Source: Streptomyces endophytica (GTDB lineage Bacteria > Actinomycetota > Actinomycetes > Streptomycetales > Streptomycetaceae). Taken from it: a stretch of 64,000 nucleotides of DNA. Shown piece by piece: positions 28,184 to 36,689 of the stretch. Position 1 is the first letter of the stretch; each line of letters starts with the position of its first letter. Where the stretch lies: the NCBI RefSeq assembly GCF_026153355.1, contig NZ_CP110636.1:3224001-3288000 (forward strand), in the 5' to 3' direction. Both the position numbers and the translations under genes were made by a program. The notes beneath the pieces were generated by a model, which worked only from the letters and a program-made list of their open reading frames with translations, did no database searches and was not told the DNA's origin.

Positions 28184-29134
28184 CTACTCCTGCCGCCCCG
28201 CCCGCAGGTCACGGTCCACCGCCCGCAGCAGCACCAGCAGCATCCGGTTCAACGGCGTCGCGATGCCGTGCCGTTCAGCCGCCCGCACCACCGCGCCGGT
28301 GAGGTACTCGTGCTCCAGCGGGCGGCCCGCGAGCCGGTCGTACAGCATCGACGAACCACCGTCCGGAGGCGCGTGCGCGTACAGCTCCAGCGTCCGCGCG
28401 ATGTCCGCGTCACCGATGTCCGCCCCCTCCGCGCGGGCCACTGCCGCCGCCTCCCGCAGCAGATCGCGGCTGAGCGCCGCCATCTCCGGATCCGCGAAGA
28501 CGCCGATCCGCTGCTGGAGCAGCGCCGTGAGGGGGTTCGCCGCGAGGTTCGTGAACAGCTTGCGCCAGACGGCCGTGGTGAAGTCCGGCACCGGATGCAC
28601 CCGCAGCCCCGAACCGGCCAGCAGCGCGGCGAACCGGTCCGCCAACGGGCCCTCGGGAACGTGCAGTTCACTCGCGACGTGGTGCCGGACCCGGCCGGGC
28701 GCGATGCGCTCGGCGGAGATGTAGACCACGGTCGGCAGGACCGCGGTCCCCGGAGGAACGAGCGGCACCACCCGCGCCTCCTGGTCGATGCCGTTCTGCA
28801 GCACCGCGACGACGGTCCCGGGGCCGCACAGCCGCCGCAGCCAGCCCTCGGCACTCGCGGTGTCCTGCGCCTTGGTGGTCAGCAGCACCCAGTCGACCGG
28901 TGCCACCCGCGCCGGATCGGTGACGATCCGCACCGCGGCGGCACGGACCTCGCCGCCGCTCTCGACGGCGAGGTCCCGCAACGGACTGCGGACGCACAGC
29001 GTGACGTCCAGACCCGCCCACCGGGCGAGGGCGGCGACGTACCCGCCGATCGCACCGGCCCCGATCACCGCGACCCGCGCGGGCGCGGCGGCGGCCCGGT
29101 CCGGCACGGAGGCGGCCTGGGGTGTCTGGGCCAT
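28184..29134 (-). CDS. Ketopantoate reductase-family protein (2-dehydropantoate 2-reductase)
   Basis: The product is 316 residues. It has an N-terminal NADP fold with GAGAIGGY (about residues 25-32), the family motif LLTTKAQDT and a catalytic-region KLFTNLAANPLTAL with the conserved Lys and Asn, then EHEYLTG. Family members reduce ketopantoate for pantothenate synthesis, but many actinobacterial paralogues act on other 2-keto acids. Its place among inositol genes hints at a catabolic role rather than vitamin synthesis. Convergent with lacI and not in an obvious operon. Confidence 0.8.
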   Translation of the reverse strand: MAQTPQAASVPDRAAAAPARVAVIGAGAIGGYVAALARWAGLDVTLCVRSPLRDLAVESGGEVRAAAVRIVTDPARVAPVDWVLLTTKAQDTASAEGWLRRLCGPGTVVAVLQNGIDQEARVVPLVPPGTAVLPTVVYISAERIAPGRVRHHVASELHVPEGPLADRFAALLAGSGLRVHPVPDFTTAVWRKLFTNLAANPLTALLQQRIGVFADPEMAALSRDLLREAAAVARAEGADIGDADIARTLELYAHAPPDGGSSMLYDRLAGRPLEHEYLTGAVVRAAERHGIATPLNRMLLVLLRAVDRDLRAGRQE

Positions 29135-29191
29135 ACCTCGATCGTAGCCACGCGGCCGGGCGTCACACCCGTACCGCTTCGGGTGGCGTCG

Positions 29192-29383
29192 CTACCGTCC
29201 GCGCCGGCCCGGCCGCTGCGCCACCCACGTTCTGACCGTGTCCGCGAACCAGTACGGTTTCCCGCCCTCCACCAGATCCGGTTCGGGCAGCAGCCCGTGC
29301 TTGCGGTACGAGCGCACGGTGTCCGGCTGCACCTGGATGTGTGCCGCGATCTCCTTGTACGACCAGAGCCTGCGGTCGGTCAT
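29192..29383 (-). CDS. Small BldC/MerR-like helix-turn-helix protein
   Basis: The product is 63 residues from ATG 29381-29383, with an excellent AGGAGGTGG site upstream. Almost the whole protein is a winged helix: LWSYKEIAAHIQVQPDTVRSY, then RKHGLLPEPD and GGKPYWF. The size and layout match the BldC-like small MerR or excisionase-type regulators that bind DNA as stacked monomers. It has no partner integrase here. It is the downstream neighbour of the sugar porter gene, separated by 260 bp containing two hairpins. Confidence 0.78.
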   Translation of the reverse strand: MTDRRLWSYKEIAAHIQVQPDTVRSYRKHGLLPEPDLVEGGKPYWFADTVRTWVAQRPGRRGR

Positions 29384-29589
29384 CTCTGCCACCTCCTGAG
29401 CGCCGCACGCGGGGCCGGCCCGGGGTGAGCCGGCCGGAGCCGCGCACGGCCTGGTGATCACTGAGCCTGTGCCCGGACAACGACGCTCGGTGACCATCGG
29501 CGAGGGGCTGTCGAGCGGTTGTGACCGAAGGCCCGGGGAACTGTGACAGCCGTGACGCACGCCGTACGCCTGTGACGGGAGGCAGATAC

Positions 29590-29628
29590 CGGTCCCCACG
29601 GGGACCGTGGCCCGCACGGGACCCGTGC
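29590..29628 (-). terminator. Tandem hairpins after the sugar porter gene
   Basis: Two perfect stems follow the minus-strand stop at 29644: GCACGGG-A-CCCGTGC at 29614-29628 and CGGTCCCC-AC-GGGGACCG at 29590-29607. They are probably the transporter terminators. Confidence 0.55.
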
Positions 29629-29643
29629 CCCCCCCGCAGAGGC

Positions 29644-31056
29644 CTATGCCTGCTCGCCCGCCGCCCTGCGCAGCTCGTGCTCCAGGTCCTCCAGGGCCAG
29701 CCCCTTCGTCTCCGGTGCGTAACGCCGGCAGAAGACCCAGGACAGCACGCACATCGCCGCGAAGAACCAGAACGTACTGCTCGCGCCGACCGCGTCCAGC
29801 AGCACCGGGAAGACCAGCGCCACCGCGAAGTTGACCATCCACATCGCGAACACCGCGGCGCCCATGGCCAGTCCGCGCACCCTGAGCGGGAACATCTCGG
29901 CGAGCAGCAACCACACCCCGGTGTTCAGCGTGGCCTGCATGAACGCCATGTACAGCACCATCAGGCCCAGCACCAGCACGCTGACGGCCGGCGAGTGCGG
30001 GAGGTGGAAGGCCGCCCCCAGCAGCGCGAGCGCCACCGTCATCCCCGCCAGCCCGCAGAGCAGCAGGGGACGCCGGCCGACCCGGTCGATCAGTGACATC
30101 CCGATCGCCGTGGCCACGACAGAGACCGCCCCGACGGCGATCGTGGCCGTGATGGCGGCGCCGGTGCCCAGACCGGTCGACGCGAGGATCTTGGGCGCGA
30201 AGTACACCACCGCGTTGACGCCGGTGATCTGCTGCACCGCCGCCAGCCCGATGCCGACCAGCAGCAGCCGCCGCACCCACGGCGTACGCAGCTCCCGCCA
30301 GGCGCCGCGCCGGGCGTCCGCCTCCAGGCTGCGGGCGTGGTCGATCCGGGCCAGCTCGGCGGGCACGTCGTCGGCCGGCAGCGTACGGCCGAGCACCCGC
30401 GCCGCGTCCGCCCGCCGCCCCTTGCTGATGTACCAGCGCGGGGTGTCGGGCAGGAAGAACAGCCCGGCGAACAGCGCCACCGCGGGCAGCGCGGCGAGCC
30501 CCAGCATCCAGCGCCAGGCCGCCCACTGCGCCAGGACCGCGTTGAGGAGATACGCGAGCAACTGCCCGCTGACGATCATGAGGGAGTTGAAGGAGACCAG
30601 CCGGCCCCGGATGTGCGGGGGCGCGATCTCGGACAGATACAGCGGGGTGATCACGGAGGCGCTGCCGACGGCCAGCCCGAGCACGAACCGCGCCATCGTC
30701 ATGAACGGCACGGTGGGGGAGAGCGCGACGGCCACCGCACCCCCGATGAACACGGCACCGGCCCACAGCAGCGCATCGCGCCGGCCCAGCGCGTCGGACA
30801 TCCGCCCGCCGATCAGCGAACCGAACGCGGCGCCGATCAGCAGGGCACTGGTGATGACGCCCTCACCCAGCGACGTCAGGCCGAAGTGGCTCTCCATGAA
30901 GGGCAGCGCGCCGGAGATCACCCCGGTGTCGTAGCCGAACAGGGCGCCACCGAGGGCGGCGATGGCAGCGATGCCGACGATGAAGCGCTTGGCGTTCCGG
31001 TCCCGCGCGGCAGGACGCTGACCGGCGGACGCCACCTGGCTGGTCGCAGCGCCCAT
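29644..31056 (-). CDS. MFS sugar porter, probable myo-inositol transporter
   Basis: The product is 470 residues with 12 predicted membrane segments. Sugar-porter signatures are present: FGYDTGVISGALPF in helix 1, GGRMSDALGRRDAL after helix 2, PLYLSEIAPPHIRG between helices 4 and 5, PDTPRWYISKGR, QQITGVNAVVYFAPKI in helix 7 and PETKGLALEDLE at the C-terminus. It is a proton symporter of the plasma membrane. Its place with iolG and the TIM-barrel gene makes inositol the likely cargo. The ribosome site is weak (GGCGGGGC). Confidence 0.88.
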   Translation of the reverse strand: MGAATSQVASAGQRPAARDRNAKRFIVGIAAIAALGGALFGYDTGVISGALPFMESHFGLTSLGEGVITSALLIGAAFGSLIGGRMSDALGRRDALLWAGAVFIGGAVAVALSPTVPFMTMARFVLGLAVGSASVITPLYLSEIAPPHIRGRLVSFNSLMIVSGQLLAYLLNAVLAQWAAWRWMLGLAALPAVALFAGLFFLPDTPRWYISKGRRADAARVLGRTLPADDVPAELARIDHARSLEADARRGAWRELRTPWVRRLLLVGIGLAAVQQITGVNAVVYFAPKILASTGLGTGAAITATIAVGAVSVVATAIGMSLIDRVGRRPLLLCGLAGMTVALALLGAAFHLPHSPAVSVLVLGLMVLYMAFMQATLNTGVWLLLAEMFPLRVRGLAMGAAVFAMWMVNFAVALVFPVLLDAVGASSTFWFFAAMCVLSWVFCRRYAPETKGLALEDLEHELRRAAGEQA

Positions 31057-31284
31057 CGTCAGCCCCGCCGCGCCGTGCGGCCCGGCCGTGCCACGGCACC
31101 GGCGACGGGGACCGCATCCGTCCCCTGAGCGGGTGCTGTGAGCTGATGCGGAACGGGCACGACACGCGCGACAAACATAGGAACGAGGGCCTTTCGGTAC
31201 AGCTCCGGATGCGGGTAGGGGTACGGCGGGTACGGGCCCACGGGGGCGGGCGCGGCGGGTACGGGTACGGCTGCGGCCGCCGGC

Positions 31285-32322
31285 TCAGCGATACATCGCC
31301 GGGCGCTCGACCAGCTCCACCGTGACGCGCTCACCGGTGGCCTGGGCACGCACACCGGCCTCGCACACCGCGGCCGCGGCATAGCCGTCCCAGCAACTGG
31401 GGCCCTCGACCTCGCCGCGGCGGGTCGCGTTCACCCAGAGCTGCACCTGACGGTCGTACGCGTCCTCGAAGCGCTCCACGAAACCGGGCGGAATGGCGCC
31501 GCCCCAACGGCCGGCGGTGTTGCTGAAGACGCCGCGGTCGTCACCGATCCGGGCGGTGCCGCCCTCGCAGACCGCCTCGCAGCTGACCTGGTAGCCGAAA
31601 CCGCAGTTGACGAAGATCTCGGTGTCCACGACCTGGCCGCCGGCGGTCTCGAAGAGGACCAGCTGCGGGTCGCTGAGCCCCTCGGGCGCGTTCCCGGTGG
31701 GGGCGGGGCGCAGCACGCGGACGGCGGTGATCTCGTCGTCCAGCAGCCAGCGCGTCACGTCGATCTCGTGCACCACCGAGTCGTTGATCATCATCGCGTT
31801 GGTGAAGCCGGGCGGGGTGTCCGCGTTCCGGTGCCGGTTGTGCAACATCAACGGGCGACCGTAAGTCCCTTGTGAGAGAAGGGACTTGAGGCTTCGGTAA
31901 TCCACGTCGTAACGGCGCATGAAGCCCACCTGCACGCGGCGGTGGCCCAGCGCCTGCTCGGCCTCCAGCACGCGCAGCGCGGACGCGGCGTCCGGCGTCA
32001 GCGGCTTCTCGCACAGCACGGGCAGATCGCGCGCGAACGCCTCCAGCAGCGCCGCCTCGTGCGCGGGACCGGGTGAGGCGATCAGCACCGCCTCGACGGC
32101 CGGGTCGTCCATGGCGGCGGCGGGATCGGTGTAGGGGGTGCAGCCCTCGATGCCGTCCGCCAGATGCTTCACCCGCGCCGCGTCGATGTCCGCCACCGCC
32201 GCCACCCGGGCCCCGCTGATCACCTCGTCGATCCGCCGCACATGGTCCGCCCCCATCCGCCCGGTACCGATGACCGCCACCCCGAGCGTCCCGCGGGAAC
32301 CCGCGCCACCGCGCTCACTCAT
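31285..32322 (-). CDS. iolG: Inositol 2-dehydrogenase (Gfo/Idh/MocA family)
   Basis: I chose ATG 32320-32322 because GGAGGACGGT lies just upstream and gives 345 residues, the usual IolG size. Longer starts (ATG 32364, GTG 32376) would add a repetitive [14 protein letters not shown] tail. Motifs: [14 protein letters not shown] for NAD, CEKPLTP and the active-site [10 protein letters not shown] (Asp and His ligands of inositol). It oxidises myo-inositol to scyllo-inosose. It is followed by the porter gene and preceded by the TIM-barrel gene with a 69-bp gap. Confidence 0.88.
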   Translation of the reverse strand: MSERGGAGSRGTLGVAVIGTGRMGADHVRRIDEVISGARVAAVADIDAARVKHLADGIEGCTPYTDPAAAMDDPAVEAVLIASPGPAHEAALLEAFARDLPVLCEKPLTPDAASALRVLEAEQALGHRRVQVGFMRRYDVDYRSLKSLLSQGTYGRPLMLHNRHRNADTPPGFTNAMMINDSVVHEIDVTRWLLDDEITAVRVLRPAPTGNAPEGLSDPQLVLFETAGGQVVDTEIFVNCGFGYQVSCEAVCEGGTARIGDDRGVFSNTAGRWGGAIPPGFVERFEDAYDRQVQLWVNATRRGEVEGPSCWDGYAAAAVCEAGVRAQATGERVTVELVERPAMYR

Positions 32323-32391
32323 ACCGTCCTCCATGCCGCTGCCGTGCTCCATGCCGTCCTCCATGTCGTCCCGCACTCCTCACACCCTGGC

Positions 32392-33312
32392 TCAGGCGCC
32401 GCAGGAGCGCAGGAAGCGGCGGGTGCGTTCGGCGATGGGGAACGGGCGGTCGGGCGGGCAGGGGTACATGTCCTGCTCGACGATGGCGAAGAGGTCGACG
32501 TCCAGCTCCTGCGCGGCTTCCAGGACGGGCGGCAGCGCGGGCACGCCGAGCGGCGGTTCGCACATCACGCCCTGCTGGACGGCCGGGCCGAACGGCGTGC
32601 CCTTGGCGACGACGTCGCTGAGGATGTCCGGGTCGACCTGCTTGAGGTGCAGGTACCCGATCCGTTCGCCGTAGGTGCGGATCAGCTTGACGCTGTCGCC
32701 GCCGCAGTAGGCGTAGTGGCCGGTGTCCAGGCACAGGTTGACCAGGTCGGAGTCGGTGACGTGGAGGAAGCGCTCGACGTGCTCCTCGGTGTCGATGTGG
32801 GTGTCGGCGTGCGGGTGGACGACGATGTCGAGCCCGAACTCGTCGCGCACCCGCTTGCCCAGGCGCTCCATGCCCGTCGTGAGGTGCTTCCACTGCTCGA
32901 CGGTCAGCTCGCGGGGTTCGAGCTCCTCGGCGGTCTTGTCGTCCCGCCAGAAGGACGGGATGACGACGAGGTGCCGGGCGCCCATGGCCTGGGTGAGGGT
33001 GGCGACCTCGGAGACGTGGGCCCAGGTCTTGTCCCATACGGACGGGCCGTGGTGCAGCGAAGTGAAGATCGTGCCGGCCGAGACCTTGAGGTCGCGGCGG
33101 GCGATCTCGTCGTGGAGCACGGCGGGGTCGGTGGGCAGGTAGCCGTACGGGCCGAGTTCGATCCACTCGTAGCCGGCCCGGGCGACCTCGTCGAGGAAGC
33201 GCTGCCAGGGCACTTGCTGGTCGTCGTCGGGGAACCAGACTCCCCACGAGTCGGGGGCCGAACCGACGCGGAGACGGTCCAGGACGGGCGGGGCGGCATG
33301 GCGTGCGGGCAT
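32392..33312 (-). CDS. TIM-barrel sugar isomerase/inosose dehydratase-like protein of the iol cluster
   Basis: The product is 306 residues from ATG 33310-33312, with GAGGAG upstream. LRVGSAPDSWGVWF opens an AP-endonuclease-2 barrel. Metal ligands fit WIELGPYGYLP (Glu), VVHPHADTH, CLDTGHYAYCG (Asp-His) and IVEQD (Glu). Family knowledge: IolE dehydrates 2-keto-myo-inositol and IolH is a related isomerase. It sits at the IolE position, but sequence alone does not separate IolE from IolH-type members. First gene of the minus-strand iol unit, divergent from iolC. Confidence 0.8.
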   Translation of the reverse strand: MPARHAAPPVLDRLRVGSAPDSWGVWFPDDDQQVPWQRFLDEVARAGYEWIELGPYGYLPTDPAVLHDEIARRDLKVSAGTIFTSLHHGPSVWDKTWAHVSEVATLTQAMGARHLVVIPSFWRDDKTAEELEPRELTVEQWKHLTTGMERLGKRVRDEFGLDIVVHPHADTHIDTEEHVERFLHVTDSDLVNLCLDTGHYAYCGGDSVKLIRTYGERIGYLHLKQVDPDILSDVVAKGTPFGPAVQQGVMCEPPLGVPALPPVLEAAQELDVDLFAIVEQDMYPCPPDRPFPIAERTRRFLRSCGA

Positions 33313-33411
33313 GCTGCGGCTCTCCTCTCGCCGGTCGGCGGTGACCGGGAAGGCGCGGGGTGGGGTTGTGGGGCACAGCCTCTCTGCCGCCCCGGGGAGT
33401 GTCAAGACTTC

Positions 33412-33512
33412 GTCCTGACATAAGGACGTAAGGACTTGTGGGTCGGGTGAGGCTGCCGGGTGGGGGTGGCCGGCCGGGTCGGGGTTTCGCTTTGACGTCA
33501 GAATGTAAGGAC
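33412..33512. promoter_or_regulatory. Three copies of an A-Y-R-TAAGGAC motif in the divergent iol promoter region
   Basis: TAAGGAC occurs at 33421-33427, 33429-33435 and 33506-33512, preceded by ACA, ACG and ATG. The first copy also forms an inverted repeat with GTCCT at 33412-33416. The 349-bp gap 33313-33661 between the TIM-barrel gene and iolC holds these sites and one promoter, but no gene. They are likely binding sites of the iol regulator, whose family cannot be told; the LacI operator sequence is different. Confidence 0.55.
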
Positions 33513-33518
33513 AAACTG

Positions 33519-33547
33519 TTGACAGGGTCTGAGGGTCACCGTTAGAC
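33519..33547 (+). promoter_or_regulatory. Predicted promoter of the iolC operon
   Basis: A consensus -35 TTGACA (33519-33524), a 17-bp spacer and -10 TTAGAC (33542-33547). The third TAAGGAC motif ends 6 bp before the -35, so the regulator would overlap RNA polymerase. The leader to iolC is about 110 nt. Confidence 0.6.
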
Positions 33548-33661
33548 CTTTCCTCGGACGGGAGGACGGAACCCCGGTCCCGCTGAGCGCAGACCCGCTG
33601 AGCGAAGCGAATCCTTTCGCGTGAGAAGCAGGATGTGGCGCGCTGAGCCGAAGGGGCGTGT

Positions 33662-34653
33662 ATGACCGAGTCGTACGACCTGATCACGATGGGCCGGATC
33701 GGGGTGGACCTGTATCCCCTGCAGACCGGTGTGTCGTTGGCGCAGGTGGAGACGTTCGGGAAGTTCCTGGGGGGCTCGGCCGCGAACGTCGCGGTGGCGG
33801 CCGCCCGGCTCGGGCGGCGCAGCGCGGTCATCAGCCGGACCGGCGCGGACCCGTTCGGGGACTTCCTGCATCAGGCGCTGCGGGGGTTCGGGGTGGACGA
33901 CCGGTGGGTGACGCCGGTCGCGGCCCACCCGACGCCGGTGACCTTCTGCGAGATCTTCCCGCCGGACGACTTCCCGCTGTATTTCTACCGGCGTCCCAAG
34001 GCCCCCGACCTCGACATCCACCCGGAGGAGCTCGACCGGGAGGCGATCGCGGCCGCGCGGATCTTCTGGGTCACCGGTACGGGGCTGTGCGAGGAGCCGA
34101 GCCGCAGTGCCACCCTGGCCGCGCTGGAGGCCCGCGCCAAGTCCGGACCGACCGTCTTCGACCTCGACTGGCGGCCGATGTTCTGGGGCGGCGAGGGGGG
34201 CGCCTCCGGGGACGGCGGGGCGACCGGCGCCGCGGCGCGGGCCACCGCCCGGCCGTATTACGAGGCCGCCCTGCGGCACGCCACCGTAGCGGTCGGGAAC
34301 GTGGACGAGGCCGAGGTGGCCACCGGGCTGCGCGACCCCAAGGCGTGTGCGCAGGCGCTGCTGGACATGGGCGTCGAGCTGGCCGTCGTCAAACAGGGCC
34401 CAAGGGGGTGCTGGCCGTGCACCGGGACGGCCGGGTCGCCGAGGTGCCGCCCACCCCCGTCGAGGTCGTCAACGGGCTCGGCGCCGGGGACGCGTTCGGC
34501 GGGGCGCTGTGCCACGGCCTGCTCTCCGGCTGGGAGCTGGAGCGGATGACGCGGTACGCGAACGCGGCCGGGGCGATCGTCGCCTCCCGGCTCGCCTGCT
34601 CCTCCGCGATGCCCACCCGGGAGGAGGTCGAGGAGTTCCTCGCCGCCCGGTGA
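33662..34653 (+). pseudogene. iolC: 5-dehydro-2-deoxygluconokinase, frameshifted
   Basis: ATG 33662 has GAAGGGG upstream. The first about 245 codons encode a PfkB kinase (ITMGRIGVDLYPLQ, GGSAANVAVAAARLGRRSA, VVKQGP). After VVKQGP the frame must shift: the correct continuation is KGVLAVHRDG... with the catalytic motif NGLGAGDAFGGAL, ending at the stop in 34651-34653. The break is near 34398-34405 (GGGCCCAAGGGGG) and needs one added C. Uncorrected, translation ends at 34549 without the active-site GAGD. IolC phosphorylates 5-dehydro-2-deoxygluconate. Conservation on both sides of the break favours a sequencing error over true loss. Confidence 0.82.
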
Positions 34654-34756
34654 ACCGGCGGTGACTCCCCGCCCGTTCTCCCCGCCCCGCTACGCCGCCC
34701 GCCGTCCGTCCCCTCCCCGCTCCTCCCCGCCCCGCCCCCAGAAGGTGAGTTGACCC

Positions 34757-35644
34757 TTGTCCCCTCGGATCAGTGATCTCGCGACGTTGCGGGCGCGGCA
34801 GCCCGGAGCGGTGGCGGAGGCCGCCGCCCGGCGTACCCGCCGGCCGCTCATCGGCGACAGCGGGCGGCTGATGATCGTGGCCGCCGACCACCCGGCCCGC
34901 GGTGCGCTCGCCGTGGGTGACCGGCGGCTCGCCATGGCCAACCGCCTGGACCTGCTCGAACGCCTGGTGCTCGCGCTGTCGCGGCCGGGGGTGGACGGGG
35001 TGCTGGCCACCGCCGACATCCTGGAGGACCTGCTGCTGCTCGGTGCCCTGGAGGGCAAGGTGGTGATGGGTTCGATGAACCGCGGCGGGATCGCCGGCGC
35101 GTCGTTCGAGATGGACGACCGGTTCACCGGGCACCGGCCGCAGGACCTGGCCCGGCTCCGGTTCGACGCCGGGAAGCTGCTGCTCCGCATCGACTACGAC
35201 GATCCCGGGTCGCTGACCACGATGGAGACCACCGCCCGCGCCATCGACGCGATGGCCGAGCGGGAACTGCCCGTCTTCGTCGAGCCGTTCCTGTCGTCCC
35301 GAATAGACGGCCGGGTCCGCAACGACCTCAGCCCGGAGGCGGTCATCCGCTCCGTCGCCATCGCCTCCGGCCTCGGCGGCACCTCCGCGTACACCTGGCT
35401 GAAGCTGCCGGTCACCGACGACCCGGAGGCGATGGCGCGGGTCTGCGAGACCACCACGCTGCCCGCGGTGCTGCTCGGCGGCGACGTCGGCTCGACCGTC
35501 CGGGAGCAGGAGGCCGCGTACGAGAAGTGGGCCAAGGCGCTGCGGCTGCCGACGGTGCAGGGCCTGGTCGTCGGGCGGTCGCTGCTCTATCCGGCCGACG
35601 GCGATGTCGCGGCCGCCGTGGACACCGCCGTCGGCCTGCTGTAA
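34757..35644 (+). CDS. DeoC/LacD-family aldolase of the inositol cluster
   Basis: The product is 295 residues from TTG 34757, with GAAGGTGAG 7-15 bp upstream. It is a TIM-barrel class I aldolase by pattern: LMIVAADHPARGAL, LLRIDYDDPGS, YTWLKLPV with a candidate Schiff-base Lys, and VLLGGDVGS. In iol clusters this family stands where the 5-dehydro-2-deoxy-phosphogluconate aldolase (IolJ function) is needed, giving DHAP and malonate semialdehyde. It lies between iolC and iolB in the same orientation; the role is inferred from context. Confidence 0.78.
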   Translation: MSPRISDLATLRARQPGAVAEAAARRTRRPLIGDSGRLMIVAADHPARGALAVGDRRLAMANRLDLLERLVLALSRPGVDGVLATADILEDLLLLGALEGKVVMGSMNRGGIAGASFEMDDRFTGHRPQDLARLRFDAGKLLLRIDYDDPGSLTTMETTARAIDAMAERELPVFVEPFLSSRIDGRVRNDLSPEAVIRSVAIASGLGGTSAYTWLKLPVTDDPEAMARVCETTTLPAVLLGGDVGSTVREQEAAYEKWAKALRLPTVQGLVVGRSLLYPADGDVAAAVDTAVGLL

Positions 35645-35674
35645 ACGCCGCGATAACCGCAGGAGACTTGAGAC

Positions 35675-36689
35675 ATGAGTGCTGAATTCCCCCCGAAGGG
35701 CAGGCCCCATCCCGAGGCCGGGACCGGTCCCGAGGGCAGGCCCCACCCCGAGACGGGGTTCCTCACCGGGCCCGGCGCCCCTCCCGGGCCGCGCCCCGCC
35801 CGCCGGCCGATCTCCACCTCAGAGCCGGCGGAGCCGCGCGCGGTCCGTACGCCGTGGACATCGACCCGGAGCGGGCCGGCTGGGGGTATTCCTCGTTGCG
35901 GGTCCTGGAGCTGGCGCCCGGGGGGCAGCACGCGTTCGACACCGGGGACAGCGAGTGGATCGTGCTGCCGTTGTCCGGCGGGTGCACGGTCGTGGTGGAC
36001 AGCGGTGCGGAGTTCGAACTGCTCGGCCGGGACGACGTGTTCAGCGGGGTCACGGACTTCGCGTACGTGCCGCGGGACGCGCACGTGGGCATCGCCAGCG
36101 AGGCCGGTGGCCGGTTCGCGCTGACCGGCGCCCGGTGTGAGCTGACGCTGCCGGCCGCTACGGCGCCGCCTCCGAGGTGCCGGTGGAGCTGCGCGGCCGC
36201 GGGAACTGCTCGCGGCAGGTGAACAACTTCGCCGCGGCCGGCACGTTCGAGTGCGACCGGCTGATCGCGGTGGAGGTGCTCACCCCGGGCGGCAACTGGT
36301 CGTCCTACCCGCCGCACAAGCACGACGAGTGCCGCCCGGGCGTGGAGTCCGAGCTGGAGGAGATCTACTACTTCGAGATCGCGTCCGCGCACGGGACGGA
36401 GGGCGTCGGTTACCAGCGCGTCAGCCCGTCCGGGCACGGCCGCGGCACGGACGTGCTCGCCGAGGTGCGGGGCGGCGACGCGGTGCTCATCCCGGACGGC
36501 TGGCACGGGCCGTCGATCGCGACGCCCGGCCATGCCATGTACTACCTCAACGTCATGGCCGGCCCGGGGGAGGAGCGGGAGTGGCTGATCTGCGACCACC
36601 CCGAGCACGGCTGGATCCGTGACACCTGGCCCGACCAGCCCGTCGACCCCCGCCTTCCGCTCTACGACGCGCCCGTAGGAGACGTCTGA
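35675..36689 (+). pseudogene. iolB: 5-deoxy-glucuronate isomerase, two frame breaks
   Basis: ATG 35675 lies behind AGGAGAC. The frame opens with a Pro/Gly-rich stretch (GRPHPEAGTGPEGRPHPE), then the conserved protein continues in a second frame from about 35790 (GPYAVDIDPERAGWGYSSL, FDTGDSEWIVLPLSG) and in a third from about 36153 (GAASEVPVELRGRGNCSRQV, YPPHKHDE, LEEIYYFE). Each break needs one added base in CCGG/GGCC-rich sequence. The metal-binding cupin motif HKHDE is intact. IolB converts 5-deoxyglucuronate to 5-dehydro-2-deoxygluconate. The stop overlaps the iolD start (TGATG). Probably intact in the organism. Confidence 0.82.

Noticed and set aside
29192..29383. Small HTH protein as a phage or element excisionase
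   Set aside because: No integrase or attachment sites nearby; size and motif equally fit chromosomal BldC/MerR-like regulators.
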